Part shown: piece by piece, positions 33,727 to 44,053 of the stretch
Layout: every line of letters begins with the position of its first letter
How positions within the stretch are numbered: position 1 is the stretch's first letter
From: Scalesia atractyloides
Lineage: Eukaryota > Streptophyta > Magnoliopsida > Asterales > Asteraceae
Direction: 5' to 3'
Assembly (NCBI GenBank): GCA_947069175.1
Contig: CAMTDV010000012.1
Span: 36,674,341-36,738,340 of the forward strand
Length of the DNA: 64,000 nt
Position numbers and translations under genes: made by a program
The notes under the pieces: model-generated
The model's input: the letters and a program-made list of their open reading frames with translations, nothing else
Told to the model about the DNA's origin: nothing
Databases searched by the model: none

Positions 33727-34029
33727 TCAGTTCTTATCAACCCGGTCCATTCCTATCTTAATTGTTTCTAGCTTTTGTTTTAATTTGGCGATCGTGTAAA
33801 TATGATTATTAATTTCTATTTGTTTATCCATGACAATACTTTTGAGCATAGAAATCATAGCTTGATTTTCTCTGTTTGCATCACGAAACTGGTTGATAGC
33901 TTTGTAAAGTTTATCATAATCTTCTTTTGTCTCTTTTAAATCACTTGCCAAATTATTTGTGTGCCTTTTCAATTCTTTAAATTTCTCATTTTTTTCGATG
34001 CATGAAATGCACGGTTCTATGTATTTCAT
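33727..34029 (-). pseudogene. gag: Copia A Gag coiled-coil segment
   Basis: 100 codons with heptad-like spacing: NEKFKELKRHTNNLASDLKE, then KLYKAINQFRDANRENQ, then TIAKLKQKLETIKIG. Copia B has a related helical, Cys-containing segment near 39170-39300. Long coiled coils between two zinc knuckles are a distinctive trait of this family. Likely structural. Confidence 0.55.
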
Positions 34030-34107
34030 GCATTAAAATTGTGTTTCAGTTTTCTCACTTTTAACCTCATTTTCCATTGATTCAACTTTCTTTTCATCCT
34101 CAGAGGT

Positions 34108-34938
34108 TTCAACTACCTCTTTTAATTGAGCCATCTCTTAGCAATTTCGGACAAGTTTCTGCATTCATTTCCTTCATCACGTCTATGATCTCTTCTACAG
34201 GTTGTTTCTTTTCTTCTTCAGAGTGTATATCACGATAATTTCCTTCATTGCCGAAGAAACCTGCAAAAGAATTAAACACATCAGGAGGCATAATAGATTT
34301 GAATGCATTACTAAAAATCTCTTATGAAGCTTCAGAATCATAATAATCATATGAATTTTCTAAAGTTTCATCGAATGTAATCTCAGCACAAACTTTATCA
34401 ATAGCTTCTTCAACTATCACTTCCTCCACAATATGTTCTGGTTCATCAATAATCTCAGCCAAAAGAGTCAAGGCTTTCGGTCTTAGGAATATTTGTTCTG
34501 GTTAAATCATTCATCTTCCCGAGTCACGACCAACGCCTTATCTTTCGACTTCGACAAACCATCTTCAATCGGGATTGGTCTTGACATGTTCGGCGAATGT
34601 TAAGAAGTCTTGTGTAGATCGCCCTTTTGTAGTAGTCATCACCAAAAGGATTACTACTGTTATTGACTTCTCTGTTAGTGCATTCCCGCTTGAGATGGCC
34701 TTTTTCTTTACATTTGAAACATGTCACTTTGGATCTTATCGAACCCTAACTTTGAGTCTGGTCCTCCAAGACTGTTCTTTCCTGTTATTTCCATGAATCG
34801 TTGCGCTCTCCTAACCACGCTCGCCATACACCATTTTATGTTAATTAGTTCCAACTCTTCAGGATCTATCTGATGGTATTCCTCTTTGGTCATATTTGGA
34901 TTCCCAATTGCTGATGGTAGTCCTCTTACACCATTCGG
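34108..34938 (-). pseudogene. gag: Copia A proximal Gag with first zinc knuckle
   Basis: MTKEEYHQIDPEELELINIK (34893 on) matches the copia B region near 38220. The knuckle CFKCKEKGHLKREC at 34680-34721 is complete. Frames change between the two pieces near 34720. The part 34500-34108 is Glu-rich and broken. Everything upstream of this in Gag is absent. Confidence 0.72.
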
Positions 34939-35153
34939 GTAAATTACTCCCTAATTATTATACTTTTATAAATGTTGGCCATGCATTTTTATATGACAAG
35001 ATATAAATAATTCATATCAATAGAATAACAAAACATTATAGAAGAAAGTACCTACAATGTAGATACTACTGATTCTATTCACCATAGAACAATTACCAAA
35101 TTATATCCCTACAATCATTTGACTTATCCTCTGATGAAAAAAATGGTGAAAAA

Positions 35154-35510
35154 TTATATTATGTAAGGATAAAAACGTAGAAGCACTATCCATACAAGGT
35201 TTACATATGAACGATAGTGGAATTGAATGGCCTGCTTTGTCATCACAATTATCACCTCAGCCCACCTCATCATTGTCATCGGTACCTTGAATGTGCCATT
35301 GTCATCACCATCGTCATCGCCATCTGAAGTGCCCATCACCATCTCTCTATTTCTTTGAGCATACATCAATGAGGCAAAGAAGAATAGAAAAAATGCACCG
35401 TCCGGCAATTCATCCATGTTCATCTTATCCATGTAAAACACAAACGTGCTTATTTCTTGAGCATACACTAATGAGGCAAAGAAGAAGAGAAAAAATGCAT
35501 TGCCCGACAA
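35154..35510 (-). CDS. Hypothetical 118-codon ORF with repeated hydrophobic segment
   Basis: Open frame with AFFLFFFASLVYAQ, a signal-peptide-like segment, present twice because of the underlying 102-bp duplication (second copy AFFLFFFASLMYAQ). An acidic DGDDDGDDNG stretch follows. No homology recognised. It may be a captured gene fragment or a chance frame. Confidence 0.2.
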   Translation of the reverse strand: MSGNAFFLFFFASLVYAQEISTFVFYMDKMNMDELPDGAFFLFFFASLMYAQRNREMVMGTSDGDDDGDDNGTFKVPMTMMRWAEVIIVMTKQAIQFHYRSYVNLVWIVLLRFYPYII

Positions 35511-35552
35511 TTCATCATGTTCATCTTATCCATGTAAAAACAAACGTGGGCT
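35351..35552. repeat. 102-bp tandem duplication
   Basis: Two copies with gagcatacaycaatgaggc-type starts (35357 and 35459) and catgttcatcttatccatg near their ends, differing at several sites. Confidence 0.85.
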
Positions 35553-35651
35553 GACTTGCATTGCATACTTTTATGTCTGTCGTTTGTTCTTAGTTACGTC
35601 AGCAATTGTACGGTCTTTGTTTGTTGTGTATGTAAAGTTTGGTCATGTTGA

Positions 35652-35683
35652 CCAAATCAAGATATCCTCCTATCTTGATTTGG
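35652..35683. repeat. Inverted repeat 1 in copia B U3
   Basis: Perfect 13-bp arms, ccaaatcaagata and tatcttgatttgg, with a 6-bp loop. Directly upstream is a second palindrome, ggtcatgttgacc. Conserved in the 3' LTR. Confidence 0.9.
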
Positions 35684-35723
35684 TACGACGTTTGGTTTAT
35701 TCGTGCGAGTGAAAGGTGCTCCA

Positions 35724-35746
35724 TACGAGCAAGTTGCTTGCTCGTA
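35724..35746. repeat. Inverted repeat 2 in copia B U3
   Basis: Arms tacgagcaag and cttgctcgta around a 3-bp centre. Conserved in the 3' LTR with cgtacgagc flanks. Confidence 0.9.
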
Positions 35747-35818
35747 CGAGCCATTACATGTTTGTACTAGTCATTGAATGCTCGCACGAGTGACCCTATT
35801 AACAAGAACATTGCTTGG

Positions 35819-35847
35819 TCGTACGAATGACTTACTCATTCGTACGA
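35819..35847. repeat. Inverted repeat 3 in copia B U3
   Basis: Perfect 12-bp arms, tcgtacgaatga and tcattcgtacga, with a 5-bp loop. Conserved in the 3' LTR. Confidence 0.9.
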
Positions 35848-35954
35848 GACATAAGATGTTCGTGCGAGCATCCATCTCTGAATGTTCTTCGTGTCTTTGT
35901 AGTGCTTCATACGACCAGTAACATTCTTCGTACTGTTGCTAGGTGTTAGCACTC

Positions 35955-35961
35955 TATAAAC
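35955..35961 (+). promoter_or_regulatory. Copia B 5' LTR TATA box
   Basis: TATAAAC followed by aggcatgcacttctctg. The copy in the 3' LTR is TATATAAAC at 43781. Confidence 0.65.
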
Positions 35962-36226
35962 AGGCATGCACTTCTCTGTAAAGGGGGACACTTGAAAAGA
36001 GACACATGAGAGCACATAGAGAGTGTATAGAGAGATAAGCAGTTTATTCAAGAGTCTATGTACAGGATCTCTCTACAAATCAATATAGTGAACATTTGAA
36101 GATATATCTTTGTTATATTGGTTATGCTCTTGCGTTGGTTTGCATATACAATTGGATTCCGCACTCGTGTGTGTGTTACATAAACAAGGAAGCAGCTTTA
36201 TCTTGATCCTCCAAGTGACCTAAAAG

Positions 36227-36238
36227 TGGTATCAGAGC
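36227..36238 (+). other. Copia B primer binding site
   Basis: TGGTATCAGAGC, exact initiator-tRNA-Met type, directly after the 5' LTR. Confidence 0.9.
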
Positions 36239-36933
36239 TTTGGCTTTCTTCCTTGTTTAAAACCAAGCATAGTGTTGTTTTGAGCAAGCTGTGAAGGTTC
36301 CTGAAGTGTTCTTGAGCTTCTAACAAAAAACTGAAGTTTTTAAAAGAAAAGTAGCTTAAAACTTAGGTAAAACTTGTTATATCCAAGTTCAGATTGGACA
36401 TATTTTCCGGTGAAACACTTGCCGGAAAACTCATCGGAATATTCCTGTAGGGTTGACCAAAACTCAGGACTTGACCCGTTTTGACTGAAAACTGATATGG
36501 AATGTTTGTCTTTTAACAAAATGGTAGAAATGACCACTTTCAACAACCAGAACAGTCTCTGTAGAAAAGGAAATTTCACACCACCTGCAAAAAATTCCCT
36601 GCGAAAAACGAAACTTCAGCGAAAAACCTCCGTGCGAATAACCCATTCGCACACAAGAACATGTTCGTGCGAAAGACCAAGTACTCGCATGAAGAACCTT
36701 GTTCGCACAAAGCATAGGTTGCTCGCACGAAAGACTGCTATTTGTACGTAGGACAGTGACTCGTACGAATCACTAATTCATATGAAGAACTAAGGTTCTT
36801 TGATATGTTTTTCGTGTTCCAATTTTGTAATACTTTGTGGTTTGTTTTTTAAAATTGTGAACTTTAACAGTAGACTTTATTTCAAAATTAATTTTTGAAA
36901 TTTTAAGTTGATTTTCATAAACAAGCAAACAAG
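36239..36933 (+). other. Copia B leader
   Basis: No coding evidence. Contains a run of gcgaa and cgcacg motifs (36595-36760) similar to the U3 cgtacga repeats. Confidence 0.55.
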
Positions 36934-38860
36934 ATGGGTACAAATCCTTGGGATTGGGGTGTATAGTTCAAGTACAAGCCAAGATTCATCACAATCTAGC
37001 TCCGCAACCTTATGGGTAAAATCTTTAATACCTCCACAAACGATTACCGCTGGTCAATGGGCTTTTGTTACAAATCAAAATCAAAGCATTCAAACTCTTC
37101 TCCTTAGCGAGAGTGAAACTGGAAGTAACAACCGCCCACCAAAGTTGAATAATATGAACGATTATCCTTCATGGAAAAGTCGTTTTCATACGTATGTTCT
37201 TGGCTAGAATACCGAGTTATGGACATGTTTTACTTCTCCGTGCAAAGAATCTCTCGAAGAAGTTGTATCAAATTCAACCTCTTTAGCCGAATTGGATGAA
37301 AGTGATAAAAGGGCCTATGATCTAGAAAAGAAGGCCTTTGCCATTCTTACGTAAGCACTTCACAAAGATATTTATCATCAATTTATGTATTGTACAACTA
37401 CAAAGAGCTTGTGGCACTCTTTGAAAACAAGAGGAGAACGAAATGCAGCAATGAGAAAAATTCGACATGATCTTTTAAAGAAAGAGTTTGAAGGGTTTCT
37501 GTTTATGGAAAGTGAAACACTAAATGATATGACAACTTGTTTCTATCATTTGCTTAGAGAGATGTATCATACAAGGTTAACACATCACAACAGGAGATTG
37601 TTATGCGTTTTGTTGATGCCTTACCACCTAAGTGGAGTCAATTTATTGAATTGCTAAAACATCACGGTGCTTTGGATGTGATCAACATTTACAAATTTAT
37701 TCAGAAACTTGAAACAAAAATGAAAAGAAATTCGCAAAGCAAAACGAATTCTAGTTCCGCAAAACCCATAATCAGCATAACACAGATATAAGTACAATTC
37801 AACAACCGAAGCTTCAAAACAGCATTCATGTAAAATTCAAATCCTTTTCTGCCGCAAGTTAAACCAGATCAGTCTGTTGGTTCAAGTGCTCAAGTTTATG
37901 GACAAGCTTTTGATCCAAAAGCCTTTCTTCCTCTACCTCAAGATGTTAGTTCAACTCCTCAAGCTTAGGAACAAGCATTTGATCCAAAATCATATCTTCC
38001 TCAACCACAAGTTGTTACACCACAAATTCAACAACAAGATTTCTATGGTAAAAACTTTTAACCCTCAATTCCAACACTGTCAGATCGATACATCAAACCT
38101 ATCTAAGGTAAGTGTGAAAGTTTCCCGGGTACACATGGAACTTCTAAACACTTTGGTGAGTTCCAACTGTGGATTAGTAGTGGGCAAATTGGTAACATCA
38201 ATTTAACCAGTGAAGACTATGCACAAATCGATAAGGAGGAGATGGAATTAATTGATATCAAATGGGCATTTGCAAGTGCAGTAAGAACGGCAAAAGATTT
38301 TATGGAGAAAACAGGCAGAACTAATCTGGAAAGCAACAAGGATACTCCATACGGTTTTGACAAAAGGAAAGTTACTTGTTTTAACTATAGAGAAAAGGGC
38401 ATTTTAAAAGAGAATGCACAAAGCCTCCACAGCAAGGGAATCAATATCCTTTCAACAAAAATCAAGTTACTAACAACAAAAGAGCAATGGTTCCAGCAAA
38501 CAATTCCAACCGAGCGTTAGTAGTTCAAACAGATAAACGATGTGATTGGTTTGTTCAATTGGGAAACGATGGTGGAGGAGGAACTGCATCCTATGCTGAA
38601 ATACAAAAAATAACGACGAAGGAGAATCTCCAGAAATGATGACAGTTCATGGGATAGCAGTAGTTCAGATGAAGCAGAAACGACTTCGAGTGAAGAACGA
38701 TCTGAAGATGTTAATGCTGAAGCAGATGAGGTGATCACTGAAACTGAATCGACGAATAGCAGCGAAGAAGATTTGGAGCATGAAACTGAAGAACCATCTG
38801 ATGAGTTTTCCAAGCATCTCTCATCAATCGGATCTTCTACTTTTCCTGCAGCATTCATGA
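36934..38860 (+). pseudogene. gag: Copia B Gag
   Basis: Gag starts at ATG 36934 (MGTNPWDWGV) but stops within ten codons. Pieces follow: PPKLNNMNDYPSWKSRFHTY (to 37207), TTKSLWHSLKTRGERNAAMR (37385 on), FVDALPPKWSQFIELLKH (37603 on), all typical of the copia Gag domain (UBN2-like). 38242-38520 begins MELIDIKWAFASAVRTAKDF, and its knuckle CFNYREKGILKENA has lost the second Cys, the His and the last Cys. An acidic Ser/Glu-rich stretch runs to about 38860. Heavily broken. Confidence 0.78.
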
Positions 38861-40400
38861 CTGTTTGATTGCCAATCCAGTCAGGTAAGTTTCGATAAAC
38901 CTATTACGTCTAAATTTTTGAATGTATAGCTCTAAAAGGTAAATACTTAGAACTCGAAAGAAAATTTGATCACACAAAGAAGCATCATCAGAGTTTGATT
39001 GTGGATCTGACAAAGTGCATTGAGGCAAACACAACTCATAAGAAAACGAAGAATAATTTAAAACAACAATTGAAACTTTAAAGAAAGATGTTTCTGAATT
39101 AACAAAGAATGTTTTGAGAAAACAAACATCCATTAAAAATTATATTAACATGCTTGAAGAAAAAAAAAAGAGTTAGCTGTGCAAAGTGTGAACATGATGC
39201 AATCAAACTCAAGTTGGACAGTTACTCCAACTCAAGATATGTTTTAGATCACATCATCGATGTTCAAAAGAAGAAAGGTGATGTGAAATGCATAGGTTAT
39301 CAGGCTTGTCCCCCTGGTTAGGCACATTTACACCAAAATGCCAGATTATGAAGATATGCCACAGTTTGAACCGACTGTTCCATTGATCTAGATGAATTTA
39401 CAGCTGGTCTAGGGTTCACTAAAGGCACATCTTCAAGTCAAGGTCAATCGAAATGACATCAATGACTCAAAGTCTATAGATGATCAAAATCCTTCAAATT
39501 ATTGAGGATTATGATCGGATGACGAGTCGAATGAGGACAAACCTAAGCAATCAGATGCAGTAACAAAAGAGAAAAATGTATCTCATGTGATCCTCCAGCG
39601 AAACCGTGTGTGGCTGCCAATGTCAAGCTTGCTGAAGCTATTGTTGAAACCTGTGAAAGCATGAACTTGCTTTATACGTTGATTGGTTCCGACAAAGTTT
39701 ACTCAAATGAAGATTTTCCCATAAAAAATGGTAATCAATCCTTGATTAATAAAGTTTTCGAGGATTCTACTAGTAAGTTTTTGGGTAATTCGAGCCCAAG
39801 AGTTGTAGTAACTCAGTGTGCTCCTCTCCTAAAAACCGAAGTTAGAAAGAAATACGGAAATCAAAAATTGAAACCTCAAAACAATCAATGAAAGCAAAAT
39901 CACGCTAACCAAGGAAACAGAAAAAGCAAACAGAGCCAGCACAAGAAGAAAATTCGAAATGTGAACTTCGTGAGATCCCGAGGGACTGAAAAAATTGAAT
40001 CTTTTGAAAACAAACCCAACACGGATTTTGTTAAAAAAATAAAATTTTAAAGAGAAACAGTCTAAACAACTACACACAACACACAAATTGTTGTGATGTA
40101 GGACCAAGTACCTCAAGATCACGAAGTTCATCATCAGGCTACTACATTTATAATACTCCAAGGTTTGTTGCGCCGAGATCATGCTTTGAGTGTGGTAAGT
40201 AAAAATGTGCATATCTCACAAAGGGAAAAGAAAAGTTGATGCGCCCCATGGAAACGCTACCATACAAAATCTGTTTTACCAAAACATGACCCTCTTCTTG
40301 TTAAACAACGAGAAATGAAACAGAGAAAGAAACAACAAAAGGCTGTTGAAAAGACTATAAAACCGAAGGTTGTCCAACACAATCAAATGTTAAAATTGAG
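38861..40400 (+). pseudogene. gag: Copia B helical Gag segment and second knuckle remnant
   Basis: Contains SNSRYVLDHIIDVQKKKGDV (near 39230), CIGYQACPPG, the 93-codon open piece 39610-39891 (KLAEAIVETCESMNLLYTLI) and, near 40175, a knuckle remnant SCFECGK followed by a stop. The layout matches copia A (coiled coil, then knuckle, then protease). Lys-rich KHDPLLVKQREMKQRKK follows. Confidence 0.6.
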
Positions 40401-40700
40401 AAACAAAAACCTATTTGGAAACCAAAACCGGTAATCGTTTCACGGCGAGCACAATCCATTCTGAATAATCGGGAAAATGAAGTTCCAATTCTCGATGATG
40501 TCGGAAGACCCAGGTCAATGAAGGCTTGGGTCCCCATCTCCAACTAATCTTTAATGAGTGTGCAGGATGTTCCCAGAGGAACTATTGATAATCATAGAAT
40601 TGTTGATAGTGGAGCATCCAGGCACAAGATAGGCGACATGTGGCTCCAAAACATCGTTATATCTAGGAGTTGTTGCCTTTGTTGGAGAAAAAGAAAAGAT
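40401..40700 (+). pseudogene. pol: Copia B protease remnant
   Basis: RPRSMKAWVPIS precedes HRIVDSGASRHK, the copia protease active site (Asp-Ser-Gly-Ala), near 40595-40630. The reading frame fails shortly after. No GAG-pre-integrase or integrase motif follows; sequence between about 40690 and 40950 is unassigned and begins the internal deletion. Confidence 0.65.
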
Positions 40701-40950
40701 AATGTCCGATGAGTGAAGAAAGTTTGGTAAATGAAGTTGATAACTTCGACAAGATGAAAAACGATCAAAAATTTGTTTGTTTAAGGCTTGGATCAGATCC
40801 ACAGGATAGATTCAATCGAAATGTACGCGCCTGCAGCACGTCAGAATATTATCAAAAATTCATGTCTTATGTCTTCCACAAGAAGTTCAAAGCTTTCAAG
40901 ATGATCGTGTAGTGTACATATTGCCACGGCTGTGATTGAAGAAAATGTGT

Positions 40951-41560
40951 TTGGTTGAACAAACCAACCAGGTATGCGGATACCTTGGCATGGTTTGAAC
41001 AACCGCACACTACTTCTCAAGGAGAAAGACGAAGACCTTTGCTGGAGCAAAAACATGTGGACAACATCATGTATGGACCTACCAAAGATGATGTGTACAA
41101 GCTTCTCCACATACTTTCTTACTTCTTACCAGTCGGACCCAGAGGTTTATAATCTTGTTGCTGTAAAGAGATTTCTCAGTTATATGAAGAAGCTGCAAAA
41201 TCGAACTTGAAATCCACACCAGGTGGATATCCAGTTGGGAGAGCACACAAATTCCTGACAATGCACGAAGCAATTGCAGGATTATGGTTTTAAATTCCTA
41301 ATCTCTCCTATCTCTGTCAATATTTAAGCTGCTTTACAATTTTCTAAAATCTCCTACAGCACTCCAGACCAAACACATTGATCTAGAATATCACCTCACA
41401 TGTGATTGTTTCAATATAAATCTCATCAATGTTGTTGTGGTCCACACCGATTACCAACGTGCCAACTCATTTTTCCAAAATTTTGATAAACTTTTTATTA
41501 AATTAATTTTGGTAAACGACATCGAGGTAAAACATGAGTTAATCCACATCGAGAAATCAT
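40951..41560 (+). pseudogene. pol: Copia B RT end and RNase H remnant
   Basis: SYQSDPEVYNLVAVKRFLSY (41120-41180) matches the RNase H connection, and QTKHIDLEYHLTCD followed by HTDYQRANSFFQNFDK (41365-41490) matches the conserved C-terminal RNase H end of copia Pol. Several frames. Shows that the 5' two thirds of pol were deleted while the 3' end survived. Confidence 0.62.
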
Positions 41561-43142
41561 TTTTGTAAATATTTTTCTTGAGGAAAATCCAAAAAGATTT
41601 TTTTAAAAGGTTTAAAATTTAGTTTTTGCATTGTAGGGGAGTAAATTCCAATCCGAAAAATACAAAGACATGAGAAAAGCAAAAATGAGTTTCCTGGCAA
41701 GAAAAAGAGAAAATGATAGTAAATTAGTTGTCTGTCAAAGCCTCTTTGAACTTAAAATGAAAAAATGATAAGTAGCTCTATATTCAATGTATCGGTAGGC
41801 TCACAATCATTTTAAAGTGTGCACACGGCGATATAAACATAATTGACTGAAGACCAGGTGGGAACCATTCATTGGCATATGGTCTTGGTACCCAAATTTC
41901 GTTTGATAGTATGCCGAGATTCTGAGATATGCGGTCTTTATGCTTGCTGATCATCTAGGTATCATGGTTGAATCTTTTACCAAAATAACGGTGATGCAAG
42001 TCTAGAACTTCCATCATACCATACATACGTGTAAATACTGCATACGACCATCAATAAGTGATAAAAATATCACATCCACCCAACAATAAGTGATAATATA
42101 TCACAGCTTTATGTGGGAGCTAAGTTCGTCTCTTTGTTAGTACGATGGTCCTAACCTGTTCACGGACTTACTCTTGTGCCCTGCATGCATCTGAAAATCA
42201 ATTTCCTCATCGATAAGTGATTTAATCAAATAGGGCTTGTTTTCAATCAAAATATGTGAGTATCTCACATCATATACGTCAAACCAGATGATAGGCGGTA
42301 TACTCACCGGTAAGATTTTCTCTCATGCATGTCTTGATATGGGAATGTGTTGTAAGTGGATGAACACCAGTCGTAAGTATAAATCATACATTAATCGTAT
42401 CCCCTAACTGTGAGTACATCTAATAAGTTGAGCTTATGTGGACAATAATACCTATAATTGTTATAGGATACTTATCTAAATATTAAATAATCAAACAACA
42501 AGTGTGTTTGGCATGACCGTACACTAATATGATTCCCTTACCCTCGAAATTCGCAAAAAGAATATCTGTAAATATTTACTTGTTTAATTGCTTTCCATCT
42601 TTACATTTAAAAATTGAAAAATGACAAAAAGATTTTAGGTGAGTTTTAATATAAATTTTATAAAAGCCAAAAAGATTTTGCTTTAGTTTATTTTTGATTG
42701 ACCGATGTTGGAACTTGGGTCTATCCTACCTAAAATCGTGATTGTAATCCGGAAAACAATTGCATCTTCATAAATGGTCGAAGTTGACAAACTTTTAAGT
42801 TAAATGGATTTAAAATTGAACAATCTTAAAACTCCTAAAGTATTGTAAGTTGGTAGTTGAATAAAAGTTGGTCTCATGTGTGTCATGTGCTAATTATGCC
42901 TAAAATCAATCCGTCATGAAATTTTCAAATGAATATCTTCTAAGGTTGATTAAATCCCTATGGTTGTTCTCATTACGCGTTTAGCTTTACTGTGTGTGCA
43001 GATGTAATATTCAAGCAAGCTAAAGGCAAAGAGAACGAGTTTGAAGAAAACAAGTTAGGGAGTAAAGACACAACATAAATGCAAGCCGTGAATCAAGAAG
43101 ATCAATTCATAGCTGACCACTTATCAACACCCCAAGAATATT
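41561..43142 (+). other. Copia B 3' spacer
   Basis: About 1.6 kb without an ORF. 41630-41720 and about 41900-41960 match copia A 3' sequence (28640-28860 and near 28470), including a purine tract tgtaggggagtaaa just after RNase H. Contains repeated aataagtgataa...tatcac motifs (42050-42105) and one more ataagtgatt near 42220. Confidence 0.6.
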
Positions 43143-43395
43143 CAAGGGGGAGTTTGCTGATGCACCTCCTGACTGTGACGCGTGAAGACATCTGAAGATT
43201 GACAGTATGAAGAACGAACCATCATGAGCAGCATCATGGGGAGTTTGTTGATGCATATTTGTGTGGATGCGACTCAGTTCATTTCGATTCGGTTCGATTC
43301 AGTTCGGTATTCATGTCGGAAGCTCATAGTCCAAGCAGGCAATTAGAAATGAAGACCAAAGACCAAGCAACAGCCAAGGGAGAGTTTATTGATAC
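43143..43395 (+). repeat. Three PPT/LTR-start motifs in a row
   Basis: caagggggagtttgctgatg at 43143, atggggagtttgttgatgca at 43236 and caagggagagtttattgata at 43375. The third adjoins the 3' LTR and is the functional PPT by position; the other two are near-copies 94-232 bp upstream. Confidence 0.8.
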
Positions 43396-44053
43396 ACTTT
43401 TATGTATGTCATTTGTTCTTAGTTACATCAGAATTTGTACGGTCTTTATTGTTGTGTCTGTAAAGTTTGGTCATGTTGACCAAATCAAGATATCCTCCTA
43501 TCTTGATTTGGTACGACATTTAGTTTGTTAGTGCGAGTGAAAGGTGCTCCGTACGAGCAAGTTGCTTGCTCGTACGAGCCATTACATGTTCGTACGATTC
43601 ATTGCATGCTCGTATGAGTGACCCTGTTAACAAGAACATTGCTTGGTCGTACGAATGACTTACTCATTCGTACGAGCCATAATATGTTCGTACGAGCATC
43701 CATCTCTGAATGTTCTTCGTGTCTTTGTAGTGCTTCATACGACCAGTAACATTCTTCGTACTGTTGCTAGGTGTTAGCACTATATAAACAGGCATGCACT
43801 TCTCTGTAAAGGGGGACACTTGAAAAGAGACACAGGAGAGCACAGAGAGAGTGTATAGAGAGATAAGCAGTTTATTCAAGAGTCTATGTACAGGTCTCTC
43901 TACAAATCAATATAGTGAACATTTGAATATATATCTTAATTATATTGGTTGTTCTCCTGCTTTGGTTTGCATATACACTTGGATTCCGCACTTGTGTGTG
44001 TGTTACATAAACAAGAAAGCAGGTTTATCTTGATTCTCCAAATGGACCTAAAA
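43390..44053 (+). repeat. Copia B 3' LTR
   Basis: Same sequence as 35562-36225 with scattered changes. Starts TGATACACTTTTATG after the PPT; similarity ends at gacctaaaa. The TATATAAAC box at 43781-43789 and all three inverted repeats are kept. Confidence 0.82.

Larger units (their letters stand above)
28300..34945 (-). mobile_element. Copia A: Ty1/copia element, truncated, no LTRs found
   Basis: Minus-strand order gag end, second zinc knuckle, protease, GAG-pre-integrase, integrase, acidic linker, RT, RNase H, 3' spacer: the integrase-before-RT order of Ty1/copia. Shares gag and 3' spacer sequence with copia B, so it is the same family in the opposite orientation. Its Gag N-terminus and 5' LTR are missing at about 34945, and the 3' spacer similarity to copia B fades near 28300-28450. 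Many frameshifts. Confidence 0.8.
34946..35561. other. Unassigned segment between copia A and copia B
   Basis: Separates the two head-to-head copia copies. Contains the 102-bp duplication and a minus-strand ORF given separately. The origin of the segment is not recognised. Confidence 0.5.
35562..36225 (+). repeat. Copia B 5' LTR
   Basis: Starts TGCATACTTTTATG and stays similar to the 3' copy until gacctaaaa, next to the PBS. The left edge is set by where similarity to 43390 onward begins. The end is not a canonical CA, so the border may be off by a few bases. U3 carries three strong inverted repeats and many cgtacga motifs. Confidence 0.8.
35562..44053 (+). mobile_element. Copia B: Ty1/copia element with both LTRs, pol internally deleted
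   Basis: Two similar LTRs of about 664 bp in direct orientation, an exact PBS, decayed gag, a protease remnant, decayed RT end and RNase H, a 1.6 kb 3' spacer and a PPT. Integrase and most of RT are missing between about 40690 and 40950. Depends on other copies for movement. The target duplication is not clear because the LTR edges are uncertain by a few bases. Confidence 0.82.

Noticed and set aside
38517..39133. Two minus-strand ORFs (113 and 92 codons)
   Set aside because: Opposite the acidic Ser/Glu-rich and helical part of copia B Gag; shadow frames.
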